Shown: positions 1 through 7,685, numbered from the stretch's first letter. The stretch: 64,000 nucleotides of DNA from Lentibacillus jeotgali (GCF_000224785.1 NZ_AGAV01000007.1:1-64000), one strand, 5' to 3'. The notes: generated by a model not told the origin, from the letters alone. Numbers and translations are program-made.

Positions 1-2
1 CA

Positions 3-86
3 CAAACTATTTTACGTCATCGTGGCGGAGTAATGGGAAGCAGCACTTACTTTTTAGCCAAAAGGAATAACAATAGTAATAGTTAA
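3..86 (+). CDS. Possible C-terminal end of a gene that starts outside the window
   Basis: The third forward frame is open from the window edge to a TAA at 84-86 and ends with a basic, Asn/Ser-rich tail (AKRNNNSNS). No start lies in the window and I do not recognise the protein. A short open frame at an edge can arise by chance, so this is only a candidate partial gene. Confidence 0.25.
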   Translation, partial: QTILRHRGGVMGSSTYFLAKRNNNSNS

Positions 87-300
87 ACAATACCAGCTAA
101 TAGTTGTCAACACTCAAGTCTAAAAAAGTTTTAAAAAACGTGTTACACTAAATTTGGGCATACCAAATACCCTTACCGTTGAACCGATAAGGTATTAGAA
201 GATTATGAATTAAAATTATCTCTTATTATTGATCTACAAAGACTTCCTGACGTTTTAACATGGCATGGATCCAGTGAACCGGATAAACCTCTTTCCTTTG

Positions 301-361
301 TAAAAAAGGCTTGGACCTGGCTTTCTCCTTTTGCGATATCCAGGCCAATGACAGGGTCCAT
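301..361 (-). pseudogene. IS110-family transposase, N-terminal fragment
   Basis: Reading leftwards from an ATG at 361 the frame gives MDPVIGLDIAKGESQVQAF, the start typical of IS110-family (DEDD) transposases, including the first catalytic Asp in GLDIAKG. A good ribosome binding site (AAAGGAG) lies 12-18 bases upstream at about 374-380. After about 20 residues the similarity stops and the frame drifts into unrelated residues, so only the beginning of the gene survives. The family assignment rests on the N-terminal motif and on the long non-coding region in front of it. Confidence 0.6.
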
Positions 362-603
362 ATGTGATCACAACTCCTTTAATAGATTCACCGGTGCGCC
401 CCTAATCAATCTTGTAGTTTCATAGCTTCGCTTGTTATGCGGGATCGTGTCCCAACCAGCCTCAAACATGTTTCTACAAGTAGGGGGGGTGACAGTATTA
501 CGGACGGGGCCGATGTCCCACGGGCGCGAGCATCCTCCCCCGACTTCCTCAAGCATAAAACCTATGAAAAATAGGTCAACCAGTTCAATGACTGGCTGAC
601 CAT
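362..603 (-). mobile_element. Non-coding left end of the IS110-type element (candidate bridge-RNA region)
   Basis: Between the transposase start and a copy of the dispersed repeat at about 604 lies about 240 bases without a convincing gene. IS110-group elements are known to carry a long non-coding left end that encodes the bridge (seeker) RNA used to pair donor and target DNA. The block is more G+C-rich than its surroundings and holds a G/C-rich run near 485-545. A reverse reading frame crossing this block is open but shows no recognisable protein and has no ribosome binding site, so I treat it as non-coding. Confidence 0.45.
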
Positions 604-650
604 ATAATACGATCGAGCGCGGTAATCGAATAGGAAAGTGTGCTTCTAAA
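604..650 (+). repeat. Dispersed palindromic repeat, degenerate copy beside the IS110 remnant
   Basis: The sequence ATACGATCGAGCGCGGTAAT followed by CGAATAGGAA matches the left arm of the dispersed repeat seen elsewhere (ATACGATCGGGCGC... at 3975 and 5391). Its position marks where the IS110-type element probably ends. Confidence 0.5.
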
Positions 651-804
651 CAGGATACTCTTTTCCTTAGGTTCAATTTCTAAACGTGATGATAATATGA
701 ATTACCGTTGTGGGTTGTGATTTACCATCATTTCATTGGCAGCTTTATTCGTATTATTTAATAGATGTTTTAAAGTTACACCATAGGAATGGAGTTGATT
801 TAGA

Positions 805-1044
805 GTGAATCCTAAATTAAAGAAGTGGTCATTACTCTGTTTCATTATTTGCCTTTTACTTTGGATCCCTAATGTCATTTTCCAAATTAGCAGTCCTTTT
901 TGGATGCTAGTCTATATTGTTGGTCCAATCGGCATAGCCTTTGGCGTTTTAGGTGAAAGTGTTATATTAACCATTTTGAATTTGATTATGTCTTTTAGTT
1001 TTTTCATTATTATGTTTTTTGGTTATCAAATTTCTGCATCGTAA
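805..1044 (+). CDS. Small hydrophobic membrane protein, 79 aa
   Basis: A GTG start at 805 follows a GGAGTTGATTTAGA ribosome binding stretch. The product is almost entirely hydrophobic: a short basic N-terminus (MNPKLKKW) and three probable membrane segments at about residues 8-27, 32-51 and 54-75. No family is recognised. It is one of a run of tiny membrane proteins in the left half of the window. A copy of the dispersed repeat follows about 90 bases after its stop codon. Confidence 0.6.
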   Translation: MNPKLKKWSLLCFIICLLLWIPNVIFQISSPFWMLVYIVGPIGIAFGVLGESVILTILNLIMSFSFFIIMFFGYQISAS

Positions 1045-1136
1045 GGATAGTATAATACTATTCTTGCGGATGACAGGAAGAGTCGGATTTTTTAACGCAA
1101 AAAATACTTATAATCAAGTGAGTTGAGTATTCTGCA

Positions 1137-1196
1137 AACGGACGCGTTTCTGATAAAATCGCGTCCATATAGCACATAAGGGTGATATTCTCAAAT
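1137..1196 (+). repeat. Dispersed palindromic repeat, copy with both arms and tail
   Basis: Left arm CGGACGCG, spacer TTTCTGATAAAAT and right arm CGCGTCC, then the tail CATAAGGG. The arms can pair into a hairpin. Confidence 0.7.
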
Positions 1197-1213
1197 AAAT
1201 GGGTGATTTAAAA

Positions 1214-1414
1214 ATGAAAATAAAAACAAGAATTATCCTAGGTGCTTTTGGATGGATAATTTTAATCGGTCTGACAATAATTCAATTTAAATATGGCATC
1301 CAACAAACCTTTAACCAAGGTTTAAAAGGGATTTTATCCTTGATAGGAACCATTATTGGAATTGTATTGGTTCTTTCCTCTATACCATCACGATCCAAAA
1401 AGGATAATAAATAA
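1214..1414 (+). CDS. Small membrane protein, 66 aa
   Basis: Starting at the ATG at 1214 puts GGGTGA (1201-1206) at a normal ribosome-binding distance; an in-frame ATG at 1199 has no such site. The product has a basic N-terminus (MKIKTR), two probable membrane helices at about residues 7-25 and 38-55, and a basic tail (SRSKKDNK). No family is recognised. Confidence 0.6.
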   Translation: MKIKTRIILGAFGWIILIGLTIIQFKYGIQQTFNQGLKGILSLIGTIIGIVLVLSSIPSRSKKDNK

Positions 1415-1457
1415 CTCCAGTGCTTCATTAATGACACCTATTTTTTAGCTTTTCACA

Positions 1458-1492
1458 TTAACGGGCGCAGTAATCTAATAAGATGACGTCAC
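1458..1492 (+). repeat. Dispersed palindromic repeat, partial copy
   Basis: TTAACGGGCGCAGTAATCTAATAAG matches the left arm and centre of the repeat; a weak right arm (GACGTC) follows. Confidence 0.5.
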
Positions 1493-1562
1493 TCTGAAAA
1501 GGGATTGTTAGTTGAATAAGAATGAATCAGGCATAGTGCTGGGAGAGTTGGAGGTGCAAGGA

Positions 1563-1736
1563 ATGAGTTTTTGGTTTTATATAACAATTATTATAGGCTT
1601 TTCTCTTATTTATTATGGATATGATAAAAAGAAAAGCTACGAATTAAAGGGAAAGGAAATAGAGTTGGAACAAAAAAAGGTAGATTTAGAAATAAAAAAA
1701 TTTGAATGTGGTATAACTGAAGATAAAAATGAATAG
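1563..1736 (+). CDS. Small single-pass membrane protein with charged tail, 57 aa
   Basis: The ATG at 1563 is preceded by a good GGAGG (about 1550-1554), which favours it over an upstream in-frame TTG at 1512. Residues 3-20 form one hydrophobic helix (FWFYITIIIGFSLIYYGY); the rest is a highly charged Lys/Glu helix (residues 22-50) likely to form a coiled coil. The arrangement suggests a membrane-anchored coiled-coil peptide. No family is recognised. Confidence 0.55.
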   Translation: MSFWFYITIIIGFSLIYYGYDKKKSYELKGKEIELEQKKVDLEIKKFECGITEDKNE

Positions 1737-1864
1737 CTGAAAAAGTAAAGGGTTAAATCTTCTTTGATTTTAAAGAACATAGGTTTAATGGGAATGTTCA
1801 AGAACGAATTGATTATATCAAAAGCCAGAAACATTAAGACGACGATATACAGCAGACCTTTCAG

Positions 1865-1912
1865 CAATACGAACGGGGGCCTATCTGGAATAAGAGGCAC
1901 CCTTTCTTTTGT
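1865..1912 (+). repeat. Dispersed palindromic repeat, copy with terminator-like arm
   Basis: ATACGAACGGGGGCCTATC, TGGAATAAGA and GGCACCCTTTCTTTT: the GGGGGCC and GGCACC arms can pair imperfectly and a T-rich run follows, so the copy could stop transcription. Confidence 0.6.
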
Positions 1913-2021
1913 ATGTAGGTAATTTTATGGGATAAAGTTTCGGCCAACAAAAGGGGTTTGAAATGGTACAATTTGAATACAATAGTTTTCAGTATAAATC
2001 AAAAATAAAAGAGGAGAACAA

Positions 2022-2576
2022 ATGATGGTCGAACTTAAATACTTTGAACGTTCGGATTTCAGACAACTTATCAATTGGATTGATTCATCTGAATTTTTAC
2101 TTCAATGGGGAGGACCCGGGTTCAATTATCCCCTAGATGAAAGTCAGTTAGAAAAATACATTGAGAAAGCAAATGATGTTAATTCTGATACATTGGTGTA
2201 TAAGGTGATCAATAAAGAAACGTCAAATGTTGTTGGTCATATATCTTTGAGTAAAATTGATAAAGAAAATAAGTCTGCGAGGGTAGGAAAAGTATTAGTC
2301 GGTGATAAAAATGTAAGAGGCCAAGGAATAGGTCAATTAATGATGACAGAAATACTTAAAATTGCTTTTAATGAACTAAATTTACATAGAGTTAGTCTTG
2401 GCGTTTTTGATTTTAATGTGTCTGCCATCGGTTGTTATGAAAAAGCCGGTTTTAAAAAAGAGGGATTACTTAGGGATTCTAGAAAAAATGGTGATGACTA
2501 CTGGAGCCTATGGGAAATGAGCATTTTAGAAAATGAATTTATGGCTAATAGAAGATCATCTGGTATTCCGTTATAG
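2022..2576 (+). CDS. GNAT-family N-acetyltransferase (RimJ/RimL-like), 184 aa
   Basis: The ATG at 2022 follows AGAGGAGAAC. The product has the GNAT fold pattern: an N-terminal substrate-binding part with WGGPG (29-33), the beta4 strand VGKVLVG (88-94), the acetyl-CoA pyrophosphate loop RGQGIG (99-104), and a C-terminal strand with AIGCYEKAGFKKEG (135-148), typical of RimJ/RimL-like enzymes that acetylate N-termini, amino sugars or small amines. The substrate cannot be read from the sequence. The gene stands alone, with a deoxyribosyltransferase gene 33 bases downstream that may be co-transcribed. Confidence 0.85.
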   Translation: MMVELKYFERSDFRQLINWIDSSEFLLQWGGPGFNYPLDESQLEKYIEKANDVNSDTLVYKVINKETSNVVGHISLSKIDKENKSARVGKVLVGDKNVRGQGIGQLMMTEILKIAFNELNLHRVSLGVFDFNVSAIGCYEKAGFKKEGLLRDSRKNGDDYWSLWEMSILENEFMANRRSSGIPL

Positions 2577-2609
2577 GGCTGTATAAATCGCTCAGGAGGT
2601 CAATGGAAA

Positions 2610-3035
2610 ATGAAAAGAGTTTATTTAGCTAGTCCGTTTTTTAATGATAAAGAGATTTGTTATTTGGAAAAGGTTGAGGAAATTTTGGCAGAAAAGGGTT
2701 TGAAAGTATTTTCACCAAGGAGAAAGCCAATTGCTGAAAATGTCAAGGTTGGTTCGCGCCAATGGTCAATTGAAACATTTATGGATGATATAAAACACAT
2801 TAAGTGGGCAGAAATCGTTGTAGGTATTTATCATGGCAACTATTCCGACAGTGGAACAGCTTGGGAATTTGGTTATGCTTATGCTACGGACAAACCTGTT
2901 ATTTTAGTTCATGTCGGTGATAACAGTAATTTAATGGTGCATGAAGGTGCACACGCAAATATCACTTTGAAGGAACTTAAAGAATATGACTTCGATGAGT
3001 TATCCAGTTCTTTCTATACAGGCGAAATGCTCTAA
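2610..3035 (+). CDS. Nucleoside 2-deoxyribosyltransferase family protein, 141 aa
   Basis: The product begins with MKRVYLASPFF, the usual start of this family, and carries the signature DSGTAWEFGYAYA (80-92) whose Glu87 aligns with the catalytic nucleophile. YLASPF near the N-terminus and DD at 59-60 are also as expected. Family members exchange the base on 2-deoxyribonucleosides or hydrolyse deoxynucleoside monophosphates in salvage. AGGAGG lies just before the ATG (2595-2600). The next gene downstream is another nucleoside-salvage type enzyme (cytidine deaminase-like), which supports a salvage role. Length is normal for the family. Confidence 0.85.
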   Translation: MKRVYLASPFFNDKEICYLEKVEEILAEKGLKVFSPRRKPIAENVKVGSRQWSIETFMDDIKHIKWAEIVVGIYHGNYSDSGTAWEFGYAYATDKPVILVHVGDNSNLMVHEGAHANITLKELKEYDFDELSSSFYTGEML

Positions 3036-3254
3036 AAGGCTAAATTGAAAGAAAGTCTATATGGGGTCTAGTCGGAAATTTTCATTTTTCATTAGAATAT
3101 AAAACAGCTATTTCTAGCCTTCTATTTAGTGTTTCCGGTCTTCAATAATGTGTCGCCATTCCGAAATAACACTAAGGGCCATTTAATGGCACAACATAGC
3201 TCAATCCAAATCACAAAAATTTACTACAATTATCATTTACTAGGGGGAATAACA

Positions 3255-3673
3255 ATGGATATAGAAAAGAAATTATATGATTCGGCAGTTGAATTAATTA
3301 AAGAAAAATACCCTTCTGATTGGGGCGGTGCCGCAGCGATGGCATTAGAAGATGATACAATTTTAACAAGTATAGCACCTGAAGTCATTGTTGCTTCCAC
3401 TGAACTCTGTATAGAAACAGGAGCAATCCTTGAAGCTCATAAACTAGGAAAAAAAGTGACTCATTCAATATGCGTAGTACGTGATGATGAACATTCAGAA
3501 TTCAAGGTCTTGTCTCCGTGTGGAGTATGCCAGGAAAGATTAATTTATGGGGACCAGATGTAAAGGTGGCAGTCAGTGTACCAGGAAAAGATATAGTCTT
3601 TAAAACTTTATCAGAGGTGCAACCTTATCACTGGACTGCTGCTTATCCAGAAGAGGATTTATTTAATGAGTAA
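3255..3673 (+). pseudogene. Cytidine/blasticidin deaminase-family gene with a one-base frameshift
   Basis: The ATG at 3255 follows AGGGGGAAT. The frame encodes a deaminase-fold protein: MDIEKKLYDSA at the start, the zinc/catalytic helix region ASTELCIETGAI and the second zinc motif PCGVCQE. At about 3548 the frame shifts: as written it ends after RLIYGDQM at 3563, but adding one T to TATGGGG would restore a further ~40 residues (YWGPDVKVAVSV to the final YPEEDLFNE) with a TAA at 3671-3673. Either the gene is freshly broken or the base call is wrong. The truncated product would still hold both metal motifs but lack the last strand and helix. Confidence 0.75.
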
Positions 3674-3676
3674 AGT

Positions 3677-3745
3677 TCCGTTAACGGCGCTTTTCCCTAA
3701 TAAGGAGTGGTGCTAATATCGGATATAAGAGCCAGATTATTGAAT
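3677..3745 (+). repeat. Dispersed palindromic repeat, near full-length copy
   Basis: It has CGTTAACGGCGCTTTTCC, CTAATAAGGA, a right arm GTGGTGC, then the tail GGATATAAGAGCCAGATTAT and TGAA. It lies immediately after the restored stop codon of the deaminase gene. Confidence 0.75.
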
Positions 3746-3774
3746 AAATTTTGTGAAGTAAGGAAGGAATTTTA

Positions 3775-3957
3775 ATGTCACAAAAGTTAGCGAGATCATC
3801 AACAGATAGAGCGTTATACGGAGTGTGCGGGGGGATAGCGGAGTATTTAGGCATTTCTTCTTTTATTGTGAGAGTGATATTTTTCCTTACTGCTACCGTT
3901 TCTGTTTGGGTATATATATTTCTTAATTGGTTTTTAGAAGATAAGCCGTCATTATGA
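3775..3957 (+). CDS. PspC-domain small membrane protein, 60 aa
   Basis: The product matches the PspC pattern almost completely: basic N-terminus (KLARSSTDRALYGVCGG), the conserved GGIAEYLGISSFIVRV, and one C-terminal membrane helix (about 29-53). PspC proteins sit in the inner membrane and are linked to envelope-stress sensing; in Bacilli stand-alone short forms are common and mostly uncharacterised. A strong AAGGAAGG precedes the ATG. Copies of the dispersed repeat flank it on both sides. Confidence 0.85.
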   Translation: MSQKLARSSTDRALYGVCGGIAEYLGISSFIVRVIFFLTATVSVWVYIFLNWFLEDKPSL

Positions 3958-3970
3958 AATATACAATTTC

Positions 3971-4020
3971 ACAATACGATCGGGCGCCTATCCGGAATAA
4001 GGATAACCATCCTTTTTTTG
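3971..4020 (+). repeat. Dispersed palindromic repeat, copy with T-run
   Basis: AATACGATCGGGCGCCTATC, CGGAATAAGGA, then TAACCATCCTTTTTTTG. GGATAACCATCC forms a small hairpin before a seven-T run, so this copy may end the PspC transcript. Confidence 0.7.
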
Positions 4021-4076
4021 GGGAGATGGCTTAGATTATTTAAAGAATTAGTGTCGAGGGAAAGGAGGTCGAATAA

Positions 4077-4400
4077 ATGAAGTTCTTAGAAAAAATTATT
4101 GTTTCTGTACTCTCTACACTAATTCTTTCTCTGTCTTTAGCATTTTGGGAATATACACCAATGACCGAGCAACAGGCTGGGATTGCTTATTTTTCTTTTA
4201 AAGGGCTCTTTATCATATATTTTATGTATTCGTTACCTGTATATTTAATAGGAGGGGGTCTTTACTCCTGTTTCGTAGATGTATATTTTGGTAAGATTCA
4301 GTTTCGCAATAAATTTTTAAAATACGTTTATGGCAGTATATATATTCATACTCAAAGTAACTTGACATGGAGCCTCTGTGGTAATGGTGAAAGGCAATAG
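4077..4400 (+). CDS. Membrane protein of unknown family, 107 aa; C-terminus possibly frameshifted
   Basis: A very strong AAAGGAGGTCG precedes the ATG. Residues 7-25 and 41-66 are membrane helices. The protein loses its hydrophobic character after about residue 90 and ends with SLCGNGERQ. From about 4375 another forward frame stays open to 4480 and is hydrophobic in part (GASVVMV, VGLVWQISLPSLLLHV), so a one-base shift near 4370 may have changed the original C-terminus. No family is recognised. Confidence 0.55.
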   Translation: MKFLEKIIVSVLSTLILSLSLAFWEYTPMTEQQAGIAYFSFKGLFIIYFMYSLPVYLIGGGLYSCFVDVYFGKIQFRNKFLKYVYGSIYIHTQSNLTWSLCGNGERQ

Positions 4401-4552
4401 GGCAGGGGTTGGTCTTGTTTGGCAAATTAGTCTACCATCACTACTTCTCCATGTAAAGTTGTATTTACAGAATTTATGAATACGCTTGATTGACAAATGG
4501 TACATTTTTTAGATGCCATTAACACCATAACCTAAGATATCAGCCATAGATT

Positions 4553-4924
4553 TTAGTGAAGAGCCCTTTTTAATTCATCTCCTTTAATCCACATTTTCAT
4601 ATTATCCCCTGTTTTCGGATTTATGCTTTCAATCTGAAACATATTATGCTTATCACTAATTTCTGTCACTCTTACTACTGTACCTACACTAAAACTGTTT
4701 ATTTCACTAAGGTCTAGGTGCTCCTCTACGGAATCGGGATCTCCCATTTCTTGAAGTTTCCTCATCTCATCAACTGTCTTGTCCATAGAGTTGATATCCA
4801 TACCTCCTACGGTATTCCTTTCTAATCTAAAAGTGTCTCCCACTTTCGGTTCTCCACAAGCAGCTAAAATCAGGCATAAAAGCAACAATGGAATAAGAAA
4901 TTTTAATTTCTTTGCCCTTGCTAT
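4553..4924 (-). CDS. Secreted lipoprotein of unknown function, about 124 aa
   Basis: The product has a basic N-terminus, a hydrophobic stretch and the lipobox ILAACG, so the Cys should be lipid-anchored on the outside of the membrane. The mature part is acidic and ends with VRVTEISDKHNMFQIES, a small beta-rich region. The start is odd. A perfect GGAGGTGA (about 4930-4937) sits 6-7 bases upstream of an ATA (4922-4924), and the nearest regular in-frame starts (GTG, TTG at 4933-4939) overlap the ribosome binding site itself. The ATA may be a rare start or a mutated ATG. The family is not recognised. Confidence 0.65.
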   Translation of the reverse strand: MARAKKLKFLIPLLLLCLILAACGEPKVGDTFRLERNTVGGMDINSMDKTVDEMRKLQEMGDPDSVEEHLDLSEINSFSVGTVVRVTEISDKHNMFQIESINPKTGDNMKMWIKGDELKRALH

Positions 4925-5089
4925 TCTTCTCACCTCCAAAATCCACTTATGATTATTTATATTTGTATCACTACTACAAAATCACTACAATATACATGTT
5001 TTGGAAAATTAAAATTGCAAATTGGGTGTTTTTGTACGTCCTCCTGAAATGGTGGAATGAGCTCAAACTGCTTGAGTGGATTGAAGTTC

Positions 5090-5122
5090 TGCCAACGGGC
5101 GCAAATCCGGAATACTGTTAGG
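5090..5122 (+). repeat. Dispersed palindromic repeat, partial copy
   Basis: GCCAACGGGCGCAAATCCGG followed by AATACTGTTAGG: left arm and centre only. It also supplies the ribosome binding site of the next gene. Confidence 0.5.
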
Positions 5123-5130
5123 ATGGTTTT

Positions 5131-5370
5131 TTGAAAAGCATTATAGAATTTTTCTCCAGTTTTATACTGATAATTGGCTGGGTGGTCACCATTATTGGGA
5201 TCGGTATTTTGGTATTTTTAATTTTTGCGTCAATTATCTATGGAACCTTTTACAACTTATATTGGCTTTTGGGGTTTACAATACTTGGATTTGGATTATT
5301 TCTTATTTGGACCTCAAAGAATCTTATAAAATTTGCGGATGATCATTCAGTAGAAAAGTACATTGACTAG
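5131..5370 (+). CDS. Small membrane protein, 79 aa
   Basis: A TTG start at 5131 follows TAGGATGG. The product has two long membrane helices (about residues 8-36 and 40-61) and a short hydrophilic C-terminus (SKNLIKFADDHSVEKYID). No family is recognised. A partial copy of the dispersed repeat lies on each side. Confidence 0.55.
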   Translation: MKSIIEFFSSFILIIGWVVTIIGIGILVFLIFASIIYGTFYNLYWLLGFTILGFGLFLIWTSKNLIKFADDHSVEKYID

Positions 5371-5387
5371 AGTTTTAAATCTTAAAT

Positions 5388-5420
5388 TATACGATCGGGC
5401 GCTTTCGCGGAATTGAACGA
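5388..5420 (+). repeat. Dispersed palindromic repeat, partial copy
   Basis: ATACGATCGGGCGCTTTCGC followed by GGAATTGAACG: left arm and modified centre, about 20 bases after the preceding stop codon. Confidence 0.5.
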
Positions 5421-5564
5421 CACCCCAATTGTTAGACACAACAACAAATTGGAGGTGCAGTTCAGGAATAAATTGCGTCCTTTTATGATTTATCGGACCA
5501 TATTGTTGAGGACCGTAGTTACAGAGGGTAAAATAAGGGGAAAGGGAAGGAGCATGATGCAAAG

Positions 5565-6029
5565 ATGAACGAAGAAATGATTTTCCAGCAAATTAACTTA
5601 GTCAGGCAAAACACATTGAATGAAATGGAAGATTTGTCAGAAGAACAGGCAGATCAAATACCAGAAGGATTCCGCAACACGATCCGTTGGAATCTAGGCC
5701 ACATTTACACGGTTCAAAATGTTTTGCTTTCGAAATTTGGCGGTAAAAATATCGAAACACCACCTCGCTATCTTGAACTATTTGCCCCAGGGACAAAGCC
5801 AGCCGATTGGCAAGGAGATGTACCGACACTTGATGAGTTGGGGCAACTTCTAGAAGAACAGCCAGTAAAACTGAGGGAGGCTTTATCCGGACAGTTGGAT
5901 GAAAAAGCTGCGGAACCTTTTCAATCACTATCAACCATCGGTGAGATTCTGAATTTCACAATGTATCATGAAGGAATGCATGTGGGAACGATTAAAGGGC
6001 TAAAAAAGGCGAACAGTGTGGTAGAGTAA
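5565..6029 (+). CDS. DinB-family (four-helix, metal-binding) protein, 154 aa
   Basis: The protein has the DinB/YfiT pattern: a helical bundle with one His in NLGHIYT (His46) and two in YHEGMHVG (His135, His139), which together form the expected three-His metal site. This fold includes thiol-dependent S-transferases (bacillithiol, mycothiol) as well as proteins of unknown activity. GTKPADWQGDVPTL in the middle is typical of the Bacillus DUF664-like group. The usual start and a normal length suggest an intact gene. The substrate is not known. Confidence 0.8.
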   Translation: MNEEMIFQQINLVRQNTLNEMEDLSEEQADQIPEGFRNTIRWNLGHIYTVQNVLLSKFGGKNIETPPRYLELFAPGTKPADWQGDVPTLDELGQLLEEQPVKLREALSGQLDEKAAEPFQSLSTIGEILNFTMYHEGMHVGTIKGLKKANSVVE

Positions 6030-6096
6030 AAAGCAAGTCTTTCATTAAAAGCGTATATTAAAAAGAAAAAGTGATTATTAAAATGCTTATTACATA

Positions 6097-6136
6097 AAAG
6101 GACGTACTTCAAATAAGAATTGCGTCCTTTTTTGAT
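6097..6136 (+). repeat. Dispersed palindromic repeat, hairpin copy acting as terminator
   Basis: AAAAGGACGTACTTC, AAATAAGAAT and TGCGTCCTTTTTTG form a GGACG/CGTCC hairpin followed by a T-run, so this copy probably terminates the DinB transcript. Confidence 0.6.
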
Positions 6137-6249
6137 ACATCGGGAGCGTCTGCGCGAGAAGCAGTAAAAAGTATGATGTTAGCCTAATAATTGGACACAG
6201 AAAACAGAGATTTTTATACTGAAACTATTAATTCTTAGGAGTGTCCAAG

Positions 6250-6541
6250 ATGAGCGGGAAACGATACGATAAAGAGTTTAAAATGTATGCTGTAAAGATG
6301 GTGACGGAAGATGGCAGAAAGGTGGCAGAAGTAGCACGAGAACTGGATATAGTCCATCAAACATTGCATAAAATGGGTGGCTAAATATGAAGAAGAACAA
6401 GAAGATGCCTTTGTAGGGAGCGGGAACCTTCCTGCCAAAGATAAAGTAGAGTATGAAAAGGATAAGCGTATTCGTGACTTGGAAGAGGAGAATGCCATAC
6501 TAAAAAAGGCTATGGGCATCTTCGCAAAAAGCCGGAAGTAA
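6250..6541 (+). pseudogene. IS3-family orfA (helix-turn-helix protein), frameshifted
   Basis: The frame starts MSGKRYDKEFKMYAVKMV and has the DNA-binding helix-turn-helix EVARELDIVHQTL. It then stops early at 6382-6384. The run of four A at 6370-6373 is one too many: removing one A restores HKWVAKYEEEQED and the leucine-zipper region up to FAKSRK with a TAA at 6539-6541. As written only 44 residues are made, which should block production of the OrfAB transposase. The usual -1 slippage site is the A-rich GCAAAAAGCC near 6525-6533. Confidence 0.8.
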
Positions 6542-6579
6542 TTTATGACTTCATCGAAAAACACCGACACGAATTCCGT

Positions 6580-7443
6580 GTGGCGAAGATGTGCGAGGTA
6601 TTAGGTGTTTGGAAAAGTGGCTATTACGATTGGAGGGTTCGATCCAAGAGTAACCAGGAAAAGCGAAAAGAAAAGCTCACAGCACAGGTGAAGCGAGTAT
6701 ATATAGAGTCCTATAGAAGATACGGCAGCCCAAAAATCACAGAAATATTAAAACAGGAAGGCTGGGACGTATCACAAAAGACTGTGACCCGTATTATGAA
6801 GGAGAATGGCTTACGTTCGAAAACAGTGAAGAAATATAAAGCAACGACAAATTCAAAGCATTCTTATCCTGTTTATCCTAATTTATTGAATCAGAATTTC
6901 CACGTAGACCACCCAGGAGAAGTTTGGGTTAGTGATATCACTTATGTATGGACCAATGAAGGGTGGTTGTATTTAGCCACTGTCATGGATTTATTTTCAA
7001 GAAGAATCATCGGTTGGGAAATGAGCAGGCGAATGACAAAGGCTTTAACGATGACAGCTTTACAAAGAGCGATTCGTCAACAGGAACCACAGGAGGGACT
7101 GATTCATCATTCTGACCGTGGCAGTCAATATGCAGCCCATGACTACCAGGCCATTCTACGAAACTATAAGATCACGACAAGTATGAGCAGAAAAGGCAAC
7201 TGTTATGACAATGCTTCTATCGAATCTTTTCATAGTGTCATGAAGAAAGAGCTTATATTTCATCAAAGATATCAGACACGTGCACAAGCAAAGCAAAGTA
7301 TATTTGCCTACATCATGACTTTCTATAATTATAAACGTGTTCATTCGTCTATAGGATATTTGTCACCGATAGCTTATGAGAAAAAGTATGCGCAACGAAT
7401 GGCTGGAACGAACGGAGTGGAATTTCTGTTACCTAAAAAGTAA
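6580..7443 (+). CDS. IS3-family transposase OrfB (DDE integrase), 287 aa
   Basis: OrfB is normally made as the second half of an OrfAB fusion by -1 frameshifting; here the reading frame is open upstream of the ATG as far as the slippage site. It has the HTH_21 region (SYRRYGSPKI) and the rve integrase core with the catalytic triad Asp119 (WVSDITYV), Asp179 (HHSDRGSQY) and Glu215 (NASIESFH). GSQYAAHDYQ and the KRVHSSIGYLSP tail are as in intact IS3 members. The catalytic half looks complete, but orfA is broken, so the element may no longer move by itself. Confidence 0.9.
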   Translation: MAKMCEVLGVWKSGYYDWRVRSKSNQEKRKEKLTAQVKRVYIESYRRYGSPKITEILKQEGWDVSQKTVTRIMKENGLRSKTVKKYKATTNSKHSYPVYPNLLNQNFHVDHPGEVWVSDITYVWTNEGWLYLATVMDLFSRRIIGWEMSRRMTKALTMTALQRAIRQQEPQEGLIHHSDRGSQYAAHDYQAILRNYKITTSMSRKGNCYDNASIESFHSVMKKELIFHQRYQTRAQAKQSIFAYIMTFYNYKRVHSSIGYLSPIAYEKKYAQRMAGTNGVEFLLPKK

Positions 7444-7601
7444 TGATGGGGAGAATTTGTTTCTCTGCAGCGAAGGCTACAGGAGCAGCCTGATAAATAC
7501 TTAACAAGAATTCCAAATTTTAAGTGTCCAATTTCTTGACATAGGTCCAGTATTACTCTTTTACTTGGCGGCTTCGAATTCCCCTCAGAAAGGGGGAGCG
7601 A

Positions 7602-7685
7602 GTGATTGATATTGACAAGACTCTCGAGTTGATGTTGATGTTTGGAACACTCGTTGTTTTACTTGCTGACAGCCATGAAAAGTAG
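7602..7685 (+). CDS. Holin-like small toxin (type I toxin-antitoxin type), copy 1, 27 aa
   Basis: A GTG start at 7602 follows AAAGGGGGAGCG. The peptide has an N-terminal DKTLELM, a short hydrophobic helix (LMLMFGTLVVLLA) and a charged end (DSHEK). This matches the Firmicute putative holin-like toxin pattern of about 30 residues with one membrane helix. A hairpin with a T-run follows at once. The same module recurs at 63226 with about 80-85 percent identity over some 350 bases. In this copy the upstream leader is interrupted by the IS3 element 50 bases before the start, so its own promoter is probably cut off. Confidence 0.7.
   Translation: MIDIDKTLELMLMFGTLVVLLADSHEK

Larger units (their letters stand above)
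6174..7549 (+). mobile_element. IS3-family insertion sequence, 1376 bp, with 3-bp target duplication GTA
   Basis: The element starts TGATGTTAGCC... and ends ...ATAGGTCCA. Both ends share ATTGGACAC when one is inverted (left at about 6190-6198, right at about 7525-7533), and GTA flanks it on both sides (6171-6173 and 7550-7552). The flanks rejoin exactly into the leader of a holin-like toxin module whose uninterrupted copy lies at 63150-63560. That comparison fixes the ends. Inside are orfA and orfB in the usual overlapping arrangement. The right inverted repeat is better preserved than the left. Confidence 0.85.

Noticed and set aside
368-676. Leftward 102-codon open frame in front of the IS110 remnant
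   Set aside because: It covers the non-coding left end of an IS110-type element, has no recognisable domain and crosses the repeat at 604.
3129-3254. N-terminal extension of the cytidine deaminase frame
   Set aside because: The ATG at 3255 has a proper AGGGGG site and matches the family start; the extension does not.
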